A stretch of DNA of 17,541 bases, taken from the NCBI GenBank assembly GCA_030665535.1, contig DAOUZU010000008.1:1-17541 (forward strand), written 5' to 3'. Each line of letters starts with the position of its first letter. Positions within the stretch are counted from its first letter, which is position 1. This DNA is from Dehalococcoidia bacterium. GTDB taxonomy: Bacteria > Chloroflexota > Dehalococcoidia > Dehalococcoidales > JAUXAE01. Shown here one piece after another: positions 1-7,303 of the stretch. The notes under the pieces were generated by a model that was not told where the DNA came from, searched no databases, and worked only from the letters and a program-made list of their open reading frames with translations. The position numbers and the translations under genes are program-made.

Positions 1-612
1 CACATCCCCTACGATCTTAACAAGCTCTTCTACGGGAATACCTCCCGGTCTTAACACTATGATTCTATCTTCGATAAATTCCACAACAGTGGATTCAACT
101 CCTATTTCGGTCATGCCGCCGTCAAGAATAACATCGACGCCCTTGCCCAGCTGAGAGCGCACCTCGGCCGCCGTAGTGGCGCTGGGCCTACCGGTCAAGT
201 TGGCACTGGTGGCGATAACCGGAGACCCCAAACCGGCTATCAGTTTCAGCGCCACAGGATGGGCGGTTATGCGCACCGCCACCGTGCCGCCGCCGCTAAT
301 GAAAACGGGCACCGCCGCGGATGCCGGCAGCACCAGTGTCAACTCACCGTGCGGGAGGTTATCCAGAAGCCGCCGGGCCACCGCCGGCATAACCCGAACC
401 AGTGTTTCCATCTGCTCTACACTAGCCACCAGCAGCGGCAGGGCCATGCCACGCGAACGCTGCTTCAGCCGGTATATGCGCTCTACGGCCGGCTCGCAAT
501 ATATGCTGGCCCCCAGGCCGTATACGGTATCGGTGGGGAAGGCAACGACGCCACCCCCCCGCAGGGTAGTAATGCCCCGCTCAATCTGCTTTTTCAGCTC
601 CTTTTCATCCAC
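1..612 (-). CDS. tsaC: L-threonylcarbamoyladenylate synthase (Sua5/YrdC/TsaC family), 3' end cut by window edge
   Basis: YrdC-family enzymes make threonylcarbamoyl-AMP from threonine, bicarbonate and ATP for the t6A modification of ANN-decoding tRNAs in the cytoplasm. The 204 visible codons are open to the window edge. They show the family signatures: GGGVVAFPTDTVYGLGA near residues 19-35, then LKQRSRGMALPLLV, an SPVIATSANLTGRPS segment, and GVESTVVEF followed by LRPGGIP near the end. The family core is about 200 aa, so only the extreme C-terminus should be missing. I chose the GTG at 612 because a GGAG lies 7 nt upstream (623-620). An in-frame GTG at 642 has no comparable Shine-Dalgarno. An ATG at 608 is out of frame and hits a stop within a few codons. 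The gene is divergent from guaA across a 71-nt gap. The longer Sua5 form with an extra C-terminal domain cannot be excluded. Confidence 0.9.
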   Translation of the reverse strand, partial: MDEKELKKQIERGITTLRGGGVVAFPTDTVYGLGASIYCEPAVERIYRLKQRSRGMALPLLVASVEQMETLVRVMPAVARRLLDNLPHGELTLVLPASAAVPVFISGGGTVAVRITAHPVALKLIAGLGSPVIATSANLTGRPSATTAAEVRSQLGKGVDVILDGGMTEIGVESTVVEFIEDRIIVLRPGGIPVEELVKIVGDV

Positions 613-634
613 CGGAGTTCTCCGCTGCGGGCGT

Positions 635-671
635 ATTATCACTTGACGATAGTATAACATAATGATAATCT
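635..671. promoter_or_regulatory. Divergent promoter region between tsaC and guaA
   Basis: The 71-nt gap between the divergent genes carries overlapping sigma70-like elements. On the plus strand there is TTGACG at 643-648 and GATAAT at 664-669 (15-bp spacer, short of optimal), plus an alternative -10, TATAAC, at 653-658. On the minus strand there is TATACT at 656-651 without a convincing -35. Assignment by eye only. The GATAAT option would leave very little leader before the guaA ATG at 684. Confidence 0.4.
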
Positions 672-683
672 TGGAAGTATCAG

Positions 684-2368
684 ATGACTGATTCCAAACT
701 TGAAAAGACCCCCGGGGACGGCCACCGCGTAGCCACCTCAGGCGATATTGAGGTCTCCACCTACCTGGAAATTGCTAAGGAGATAGCCGGTGAGCAGTCC
801 GTAGCCGCCGCTGAGGCGGCCGTACCGACCGAGCGCGAGGCCATCATCGTCATTGACTTCGGCTCCCAGTACAACCTCCTCATCGCCCGACGCATCCGCG
901 AACTCAAGGTATACTGCGAGATTGTCCCTCACGATACCCCTGGGAAAAAATAGCCCACCTTAACCCCAAGGGTTTTATCCTCTCCGGTGGGCCGGCCAGC
1001 GTCTACCAGAAGAAGGCCCCCTTAGCCCCGGCCTATATCTATGAAAAAAACCTGCCGGTGCTGGGTATCTGCTACGGCATGCAGGTTATCACCAAACAGT
1101 TGGGCGGCCGGGTGGAGAAGGGTACCAAGCGGGAGTACGGCCATGCCGTGCTTCATTTCAGCGACGTCGATTCGCCCCTCTTCGCCGATATGCCGGATTC
1201 CTCCCCGGTATGGATGAGCCACGCCGACAAAATAGCCGAGATGCCGCCCGGCTTTACCACCCTGGCCTACACCGAGAACTCACCGGTGGCGGTGATGGGC
1301 AGGGACAACAAGATTTTCGGCCTCCAGTTCCACCCCGAGGTGGCCCACTCCCCATACGGCAAGACCATCCTCAAGAACTTCGTCTACAAGGTTTGCGGCT
1401 GCGGCGGCAAGTGGACGATGGGCAACTTCATTAACGAGAGCCTGGCCAGAATTAAGCAGCAGGTGGGCAACGGCAAGGTTATCAGCGCCCTCTCCGGCGG
1501 CGTGGATTCGGCGGTGGTGACCACCCTTATCCACCGTGCCATCGGCGACCAGATGACGGCCATTTTCGTCAACAACGGCCTGCTGCGCCGCCAGGAGGTG
1601 GAGAGGACACTTGAGGTCTTCCGCCTCAACCTGGGCATGAACACCATCTACGTGGACGCCGCCGCCCGTTTCCTGAAGCGCCTGAAGGGGGTAACCGACC
1701 CGGAGAAGAAGCGCAAGATCATCGGCAGCGAGTTTATAAAAGTCTTTGAGGAAGAGGCCAAGAAGATGGGCCGCGTGGATTTCCTGGCCCAGGGGACGCT
1801 CTACCCTGATGTCATCGAGAGCGTCTCGTCAGTGAGTACCGCCTCGGCCAAGATAAAGACACACCACAATGTCGGCGGGCTGCCGTCTAAAATGACCCTC
1901 AGCCTCCTTGAGCCGCTGCGGCACCTTTTCAAGGACGAGGTGCGCCATGTGGGGCTGGGACTGGGGTTACCCGAAGAGATGGTCTGGCGGCAGCCCTTCC
2001 CCGGGCCGGGCCTGGCCATCCGCATCATCGGTGATGTGACCAAGGAGAAGCTGGAAATCCTGCGTTCGGCGGACTGGATAGTGATGAACGAGATCAAGAA
2101 GGCGAAGCTCTACCGTCAACTCTGGCAGAGCTTCGCCGTCCTCACCGATGTCAAGTCTGTAGGCGTCATGGGCGACTACCGCACCTACAGCTACCTGGTC
2201 GCCATCCGCGCCGTCACCAGCGACGACGCCATGACCGCCGACTGGGCCCGCCTGCCCTACGACCTGCTGGCCCGGATATCCAGCCGCATCGTCAACGAGG
2301 TGCCGGGGGTGAACCGCGTCGTCTATGACATCACCTCCAAGCCGCCGTCCACTATAGAGTGGGAGTAG
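684..2368 (+). CDS. guaA: GMP synthase (glutamine-hydrolysing), interrupted by a single -1 frameshift near 937-953
   Basis: GuaA amidates XMP to GMP using glutamine and ATP. The first frame runs 684-953 (89 codons) and ends at TAG 951-953. The rest continues in the -1 frame to 2368. One extra C in the C run at 937-940 restores ...PHDTPWEKIAHLNPKGF..., a typical GuaA passage, and gives about 561 aa. Seen in order: an N-terminal extension (about residues 1-51); IDFGSQYNLLIARRIREL; the SGGPASVY loop; LGICYGMQ with the nucleophilic Cys (TGC about 1070-1072); QFHPEV with the catalytic His and Glu; the ATP-pyrophosphatase loop SGGVDS (about 1492-1509); KTHHNVGGLP; PFPGPGLAIRI; and the C-terminal DITSKPPSTIEWE. 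Everything except the frameshift looks intact, so I read it as a sequencing or assembly error, a very recent mutation, or slippage at the A6 run 945-950, in that order. Start: ATG 684 with GGAAG at 673-677. There is no other in-frame ATG, GTG or TTG before the glutaminase domain. Confidence 0.9.
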
Positions 2369-2420
2369 GACGTTGGTTGAAAAATGGGCGGGCATTACAG
2401 ATTTTTCGAAGAACAATTCG

Positions 2421-2433
2421 TAGCTAGCTAGCT
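2421..2433. repeat. AGCT triplet repeat / 12-bp perfect palindrome
   Basis: Three copies of AGCT at 2422-2433 form a perfect 12-bp palindrome. With the preceding T, TAG occurs at 2421, 2425 and 2429, which stops all three forward frames. It lies in the AT-richer gap after guaA, next to the dehydrogenase relic. No function is evident; it could be a small cruciform or a junction scar. Confidence 0.6.
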
Positions 2434-2466
2434 TTGGATGTGTTTTTAGTGTTATGTAAAGGGTAG

Positions 2467-2637
2467 AGTGGAGAGGGAAAAGAAAAGACTGAAGATCTAA
2501 TCTTCCTCAAAGAGCTTATTGAGGCGGGAAAGATAAAAGCGGTCATTGATAGAAGCTATCCGTTGGAACAAATTGTCGAGGCTCACAGGTATGTTGAAAA
2601 AGGACACAAAAAGGGACATGTAGTCATAACTATATAA
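2467..2637 (+). pseudogene. C-terminal relic of a zinc-type medium-chain alcohol dehydrogenase / quinone oxidoreductase
   Basis: The frame from 2491 to the TAA at 2635-2637 reads EDLIFLKELIEAGKIKAVID, then RSYPLEQIVEAHRYVEKGHK and KGHVVITI. This is the usual C-terminal tail of NAD(P)-dependent MDR-family dehydrogenases, where the final helix ends in a KG(K/N)VVI(T) strand. Only about 50 codons remain of a family normally about 310-350 aa long. The frame is closed upstream by TAG at 2464-2466, no start codon or Shine-Dalgarno precedes it, and neither the nucleotide-binding nor the zinc-binding part is present. The relic is AT-richer than its neighbours and sits between guaA and purD. I infer leftover DNA from an insertion or deletion that removed the rest of a dehydrogenase gene. 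The C-terminal motif is recognised confidently; the exact subfamily is not. Confidence 0.75.
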
Positions 2638-2676
2638 GATCCAACCGGAACAACAAAAAACAGTCCATATCTTAAG

Positions 2677-2692
2677 AAAGGATTAAATACTG
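2677..2692 (+). promoter_or_regulatory. Ribosome binding site and apparent CTG start of purD
   Basis: AAAGGA at 2677-2682 lies 7 nt before CTG at 2690-2692. The frame is closed by TAA at 2684-2686, so upstream starts are impossible apart from ATA at 2687. The next usable canonical start is GTG at 2762, which would delete the conserved VIGGGGREHA nucleotide-binding loop. CTG therefore best explains the start. Confidence 0.65.
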
Positions 2693-3955
2693 AACACACT
2701 GGTAATCGGCGGTGGCGGACGGGAGCATGCCCTGGTCTGGAAGCTGACTCAAAGCCCCCGGGTGGATAAAATCTACGCCGCTCCGGGCAACGCCGGCACT
2801 GCCCGTCTTGCCGAAAACCTGGACATAGGCCCCGGCGACATAGACGGACTGCTCAAGGCAGCCAGGGAAAAGAGGGTTGACCTCACCGTCGTCGGGCCGG
2901 AAGCGCCGCTGGCTGCCGGTATCGTCGACCGCTTCCAGGCAGAGGGCCTGGCCATCTTCGGCCCCACCAGAGCGGCCGCCCGGATTGAATCCAGTAAAAT
3001 CTTTACCCGGGAGCTGCTGGCCAAGTATAATATCCCCGGCGCCGCTGGGGCCAGCTTCACCTTATACGATGAGGCCAGCCGCTACCTTGAGGGGCGGAAA
3101 ACGCCCGTCGTCATTAAGGCCGACGGCCTGGCCGCCGGTAAGGGAGTGGTGGTGGCCGGCTCAGTAGACCAGGCCCGGCAGGCCCTGAGCGACTTTATGC
3201 AGACCAAGACCCTTGGCGCCGCCGGCGACAGGGTAATAATAGAGGAGTGCCTTATCGGCAAGGAAATGAGCTACTTCGCCTTCAGTGACGGCGCCAGCAT
3301 CGCCCCCATGCTGCCCGCCTGCGACTACAAGCGGGCCTATGACGGCGGCAGGGGCCCCAATACCGGCGGTATGGGCAGCTACTGCCCGCCCCGCTTCCAC
3401 ATGCCGGCCCTGGCCGAAGAAATAAACGAAACCATTATGAAACCAACCGTAGCGGCCCTGGCCAGCGAGGGTGCGCCCTACAAGGGCGTCCTCTATGCTG
3501 GCCTGATGATAACGGATAACGGCCCCAAAGTAATGGAGTTCAACGCCCGGTTCGGCGACCCGGAAACGCAGGTCGTCTTGCCGCTGCTGAAGACAGACCT
3601 GGCGGACATCATGCTGGCCGCCATAGAGGGGCGTCTGGCCGGGACGGAAATTGAATGGAGTTCCCAGTCCTGCTGCGGCGTGGTGATGGCCTCCGGCGGC
3701 TATCCCGGAAGCTACCGGACGGGCTTTGACATCAGCGGCCTGGACGACCTGGATGACGATATTATGGTATTTCAGGCCGGCACCAAACTAGCCGACGACG
3801 GGCGGGCGGTTACCAGCGGCGGGCGCGTCCTGGCCGTGGCCGCCACCGCAGACAGCCTGGCAGCGGCCCGACGGCAGGTATACTCCAACCTGCTCCGTAT
3901 AGGCTTTGAAGGCTGCCACTATCGCAAAGACATAGCACAGATAAAGGAAGGTTGA
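2690..3955 (+). CDS. purD: Phosphoribosylamine-glycine ligase (GAR synthetase)
   Basis: PurD ligates glycine to phosphoribosylamine using ATP, the second step of de novo purine synthesis. From the CTG start the protein is 421 aa, the usual family length, and begins like other PurD proteins with NTLVIGGGGREHALVWKL. Further markers are LTVVGPEAPLAAGIVD, the ATP-grasp region VVIKADGLAAGKGVVVAG, EECLIGKEMSYFAFSDG, the GPNTGGMGSYCP loop, YAGLMIT, and VMEFNARFGDPETQ, whose acidic and Asn residues bind metal in this fold. A start at GTG 2762 would lose 24 residues including the glycine-rich loop, so I reject it. The purE Shine-Dalgarno overlaps the purD end and purE follows after 4 nt, so they are cotranscribed. 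Function is certain; the start codon is moderately certain. Confidence 0.93.
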   Translation: MNTLVIGGGGREHALVWKLTQSPRVDKIYAAPGNAGTARLAENLDIGPGDIDGLLKAAREKRVDLTVVGPEAPLAAGIVDRFQAEGLAIFGPTRAAARIESSKIFTRELLAKYNIPGAAGASFTLYDEASRYLEGRKTPVVIKADGLAAGKGVVVAGSVDQARQALSDFMQTKTLGAAGDRVIIEECLIGKEMSYFAFSDGASIAPMLPACDYKRAYDGGRGPNTGGMGSYCPPRFHMPALAEEINETIMKPTVAALASEGAPYKGVLYAGLMITDNGPKVMEFNARFGDPETQVVLPLLKTDLADIMLAAIEGRLAGTEIEWSSQSCCGVVMASGGYPGSYRTGFDISGLDDLDDDIMVFQAGTKLADDGRAVTSGGRVLAVAATADSLAAARRQVYSNLLRIGFEGCHYRKDIAQIKEG

Positions 3956-3959
3956 TATT

Positions 3960-4424
3960 ATGCCACTTGTCGCCGTATTAATGGGTTCTAAAACAGATGC
4001 CGAAGCCATGAAACCTACCCTGGAGACGCTGGACAGCCTCGGCATCAGCCACGAGGTCTCCGTTATTTCCGCCCACCGCAACCCGGAGAAAGCCCGCCAG
4101 TTCGGGCTTACCGCCCGCGAGCGGGGTATCGAGATTATCATCGCTGCCGCCGGTGGTGCCGCTCACCTGCCCGGCGCCCTGGCCAGCTGGACGACCCTGC
4201 CCGTTATCGGCGTCCCCCTGGCCACCAGCGAGCTAAAGGGGGCCGACGCCCTTTACTCCATCGTCCAGATGCCGGCCGGTATCCCCGTAGCCACGGTGGC
4301 CATCGGCAAGGCCGGCGCCAAGAACGCCGCCTACCTGGCGGCTGAAATCCTCGGTCTCCGCTATGACGGCATCCGGCAGGCCTATGAGAATTACAGAAGC
4401 AAGCTCCAAGGAGACAGCCGATGA
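3960..4424 (+). CDS. purE: N5-carboxyaminoimidazole ribonucleotide mutase (class I PurE)
   Basis: PurE interconverts N5-CAIR and CAIR in purine synthesis. The 154-aa length and the motifs VAVLMGSKTDAEAM (residues 4-17), VSVISAHRNPEKA with the catalytic His at about 39, IIIAAAGGAAHLPGALAS, PVIGVPL, LYSIVQMPAGIPVATVAIG and NAAYLAAEILGL identify the compact class I enzyme. The residue after the Gly-Ser-Lys is Thr rather than the Ser usual in the GS-x-SD motif, a conservative change. Class I PurE normally depends on PurK to make N5-CAIR, and no purK is seen in the window. The ATG at 3960 follows AAGGAAG at 3944-3950. The stop overlaps the purB start in an ATGA arrangement, implying translational coupling. 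Confidence 0.95.
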   Translation: MPLVAVLMGSKTDAEAMKPTLETLDSLGISHEVSVISAHRNPEKARQFGLTARERGIEIIIAAAGGAAHLPGALASWTTLPVIGVPLATSELKGADALYSIVQMPAGIPVATVAIGKAGAKNAAYLAAEILGLRYDGIRQAYENYRSKLQGDSR

Positions 4425-5785
4425 TACAGAGGTACTGCCTTCCCCGAATGAAGAGCATCTGGTCGGATGAGAACAAGTTCGCCAAGTGGCTGGAGGTGGA
4501 GATAGCCGTCTGCGAGGCCTGGGCCAAGACGGGCACCATCCCCAAAGAGGCCATACCCAAGATCAAGCTGGCCCGCGTCAACCACAAGAAGATGGATGAG
4601 ATTCTGAAGCAGACCCGCCACGATATGACCGCCTTCCTGGGCGCGGTGGCCGAGAGCCTGGGCGACGAGTCCCGCTTCATCCACCTAGGTCTCACCTCTT
4701 CCGACATCATAGATACCGCCCTGAGCCTTATGCTGGTGGAGGCTTCCAAGGTGCTGACCGAGGACATCAAAGTCCTTATCTCGGTGCTGGGCGAAAAGGC
4801 CATGGAGCACAAGTACACTATCATGATGGGCCGCACCCACGGCGTCCACGCCGAGCCCATCACCTTCGGCCTGAAACTGGCGCTGTGGATGGAAGAGATG
4901 CAGCGCAACCGGCAGCGGCTGGCCGAGGCCACCAGGGCTATCGCCGTCGGTAAGATTTCAGGGGCGGTGGGCACCTACGCCACCGTGCCGCCGGAGGTTG
5001 AGGAAATAACCTGTGCCAGGCTCGGCCTGGCCCCGGCGCCGATATCCAACCAGATATTACAGCGGGACCGCCACGCCCAATTTGTCACCGCCCTGGCCAT
5101 AGTTGCCGGCTCGCTGGAAAAGTTCGCCACCGAAATCCGCCACCTGCAAAAGACAGAGACCAGGGAGGTGGAAGAGCCATTCGGTGACGGCCAGACAGGA
5201 TCGTCGTCAATGCCCCACAAGAGGAACCCGGAGCTTTCGGAGAGGGTATGCGGCATAGCCCGCCTGATAAGGGGCTACTCGCTGACCTCTATGGAGAATA
5301 TAGCCCTGTGGCACGAGCGGGACATCAGCCACTCCTCTACCGAGCGTATCACCCTGCCCAACTCCTGCCTGCTGCTGAATTACTCGCTGAACATTTTCAC
5401 CGGCGTTATCAAGGGCCTGAACGTTTTTCCCCAGCGGATGAAAAAGAACATTGAGCTGACGCGGGGGCTTATCTTTTCGCAGCGGGTGATGCTGGCGCTG
5501 ATAGACAAGGGGCTCAGCCGGCAGAATGCCTACGAGCTGGTGCAGCGCAACGCCATGAAGAGCTGGCATAAGAACCGGAACTTTTTGGGCCTGCTCAAGG
5601 CCGATGCTGATGTTGCGGCGGCGGTAACGCCGGAAGAGCTGGAAAATATCTTCAACTACCAGGACTACCTGCGTCATGTGGATTACATCTTCCGGCGGGT
5701 AGGCCTTACCATCGCCCAGTGGAAGAAGAAATCAGGTGATACCCGGAAATCAAGACTGTCCCCCCGGGGTTATAATGTCGGTTAG
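4421..5785 (+). CDS. purB: Adenylosuccinate lyase
   Basis: PurB removes fumarate from SAICAR, giving AICAR, and from adenylosuccinate, giving AMP. It is a homotetrameric member of the fumarase/aspartase superfamily. The 454-aa protein starts with MIQRYCLPRMKSIWSDENKF as in other bacterial PurB proteins. It carries LGLTSSDIIDTALSLML, MGRTHGVHAEPITFG with a catalytic His, and the mobile signature loop GSSSMPHKRNPELSE that holds the active-site Ser. A slightly basic tail of about 20 residues follows the last helices and looks unconserved. AAGGAG at 4408-4413 is 7 nt before ATG 4421, and the start overlaps the purE stop by 4 nt. PurB acts directly after PurC, so the cluster covers both sides of the SAICAR step. 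Confidence 0.96.
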   Translation: MIQRYCLPRMKSIWSDENKFAKWLEVEIAVCEAWAKTGTIPKEAIPKIKLARVNHKKMDEILKQTRHDMTAFLGAVAESLGDESRFIHLGLTSSDIIDTALSLMLVEASKVLTEDIKVLISVLGEKAMEHKYTIMMGRTHGVHAEPITFGLKLALWMEEMQRNRQRLAEATRAIAVGKISGAVGTYATVPPEVEEITCARLGLAPAPISNQILQRDRHAQFVTALAIVAGSLEKFATEIRHLQKTETREVEEPFGDGQTGSSSMPHKRNPELSERVCGIARLIRGYSLTSMENIALWHERDISHSSTERITLPNSCLLLNYSLNIFTGVIKGLNVFPQRMKKNIELTRGLIFSQRVMLALIDKGLSRQNAYELVQRNAMKSWHKNRNFLGLLKADADVAAAVTPEELENIFNYQDYLRHVDYIFRRVGLTIAQWKKKSGDTRKSRLSPRGYNVG

Positions 5786-5793
5786 TGCGGTCT

Positions 5794-6708
5794 ATGAATA
5801 GCCAGCCGGTGCTGCTGACTACCGACCTGCCTCTGCCCCCCTTCATCCGCGGTAAGGTGAGGGACACCTACGAGTTGGGCAAAGAGCTGCTGATTATCGC
5901 CAGCGACCGTATCTCCGCCTTCGATATCGTCCTGCCCTGCGGCATCCCCGACAAGGGGCACGTCCTCAACCAGCTTTCCGCCTTCTGGTTCAAGAAAACA
6001 GCTCACATAGTGGCCCACCACCTGCTGGAGGTAGTCTCGGACGTCCGCCGCCTGGATACCTACCTGCCGCCGCAGGCACGCTTTGACTACCCGCCCTACC
6101 TGGCCGGCCGCTCTATGGCCGTCAAAAAAGTGGCGCGCCTCCCGGTGGAATGCATCGTCCGCGGCTACCTGGCCGGCTCCGGCTGGGTGGACTACCAGAA
6201 GGACGGCGCCGTCTCCGGTGTGCCCTTGCCCAGCGGTCTGGTGCAGAGCCAGGATCTGCCGCAGCCCATATTCACCCCCTCCACCAAGGGAGAAACGGAG
6301 CACGACCGGCCCATGCCCTGGGAGGAGATGGTTGCCGTCATCGGGCTGCCCCTGGCCGAGGAGATAAGGGAGAAAAGCCTGTCCATATACAGCTTCGCCG
6401 CCGCCTATGCACTGACCAGAGGCATAATAATCGCCGACACCAAGTTCGAGTTCGGCCTGGACGACGACAAGCTCATCCTGATTGACGAATTGCTGACGCC
6501 GGACTCCAGCCGCTTCTGGGATGTGGCCACTTACACAGTGGGCCAACCGCAGGACAGCTACGACAAGCAACCGGTGCGGGACTGGCTGGAGAAAACAGGC
6601 TGGAACAAGGAGCCACCGGCCCCCATGCTGCCGGAGGAGGTCATCACCGCCACCAGCCGCCGCTACCGCCACGCCTACGAGGTGCTGACGGGGGAGAAAC
6701 TGGTATAA
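5794..6708 (+). CDS. purC: Phosphoribosylaminoimidazole-succinocarboxamide synthase (SAICAR synthetase)
   Basis: PurC condenses CAIR with aspartate using ATP. Motifs in order: RGKVRDTYELG (about residues 19-29), ASDRISAFDIVLPCGIPDKG, ECIVRGYLAGSGWVDYQ, PIFTPSTKGETEHD, IIADTKFEFG, LIDELLTPDSSRFW and SYDKQPVRDWLE. At about 304 aa it matches the longer yeast-like bacterial form. ATG 5794 gives a normal short N-terminus. GTG 5785 is also in frame and would share one base with the purB stop (TAGTG). Neither start has a strong Shine-Dalgarno, so reinitiation after purB is likely. The gene ends 4 nt from the convergent hisB end with no terminator between them. Confidence 0.95.
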   Translation: MNSQPVLLTTDLPLPPFIRGKVRDTYELGKELLIIASDRISAFDIVLPCGIPDKGHVLNQLSAFWFKKTAHIVAHHLLEVVSDVRRLDTYLPPQARFDYPPYLAGRSMAVKKVARLPVECIVRGYLAGSGWVDYQKDGAVSGVPLPSGLVQSQDLPQPIFTPSTKGETEHDRPMPWEEMVAVIGLPLAEEIREKSLSIYSFAAAYALTRGIIIADTKFEFGLDDDKLILIDELLTPDSSRFWDVATYTVGQPQDSYDKQPVRDWLEKTGWNKEPPAPMLPEEVITATSRRYRHAYEVLTGEKLV

Positions 6709-6712
6709 GCCT

Positions 6713-7303
6713 CTACCCTTCCAGGTAGTTCTTTGTACTGGGCAATTCCCCGCTAATCCTGGTGTCTAACTGCGTGGCCTTATCCAGCGCCCGGCCCAAC
6801 GCCTTGAAGAGGGCTTCCGCCTTGTGGTGGTCGTTGGCGCCGTAGAGCGCCCGGGCATGCAGGTTCAGCCGCCCCTCGGCGGCCAGCGCCTGGAGGAAGT
6901 GGCGGATGAGGTCGGTGGCGAAGCCGGCCATATCGTTATCGGAAAAAGGCAGGTCCAGCACCGTGTAGCCCCGCCCGCCGATATCCACGGCCACGTTGAC
7001 CAGGGCGTCGTCCATCGGCACGGTGACATCGGCCATACGGGTGATACCCCGCCGTTCGCCCAGCGCCTGGGCGAAGGCCTGGCCCAGGCATATGCCCACG
7101 TCCTCCACCAGGTGGTGCTGGTCGTCACCGCTGGCTGAAACCGTTATGTCAAATAGCCCGTGGCGGGCAACCTGTGCCAGCAGGTGATCAAATATCCTTA
7201 TTCCGGTGGCGATGTCGTCCTTGCCGGCGCCTTCAATGTTAAGCTCCAGGCGGATGTTGGTCTCCCTGGTTTCCCTTTTTACGGCGGCTGTCCTACTGGC
7301 CAT
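6713..7303 (-). CDS. hisB: Imidazoleglycerol-phosphate dehydratase
   Basis: HisB dehydrates imidazoleglycerol phosphate to imidazoleacetol phosphate, the step before HisC. The 196-aa monofunctional form carries the metal-binding signatures of the family: IFDHLLAQVARHGLFDI (His40, His48), GDDQHHLVEDVGICLG (His63, His64, Glu67), FATDLIRHFLQALA (His135) and YGANDHHKAEALFKALGRAL (His159, His160, Glu163), and ends with PSTKNYLEG. No phosphatase domain is fused. ATG 7303 lies inside the end of hisC (11-nt overlap), with a G-rich Shine-Dalgarno a few bases upstream. It is the last gene of the his operon in this window; hisH, hisA, hisF and hisI do not follow, since purC converges immediately. Confidence 0.96.
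   Translation of the reverse strand: MASRTAAVKRETRETNIRLELNIEGAGKDDIATGIRIFDHLLAQVARHGLFDITVSASGDDQHHLVEDVGICLGQAFAQALGERRGITRMADVTVPMDDALVNVAVDIGGRGYTVLDLPFSDNDMAGFATDLIRHFLQALAAEGRLNLHARALYGANDHHKAEALFKALGRALDKATQLDTRISGELPSTKNYLEG

Noticed and set aside
942..953. Programmed ribosomal -1 frameshifting at GGGAAAAAATAG in guaA
   Set aside because: The in-frame codons AAA AAA are preceded by G, so the P-site tRNA would re-pair with a mismatch at the first position. Skipping this site with one missing C restores the conserved WEK, so a missing base is simpler.
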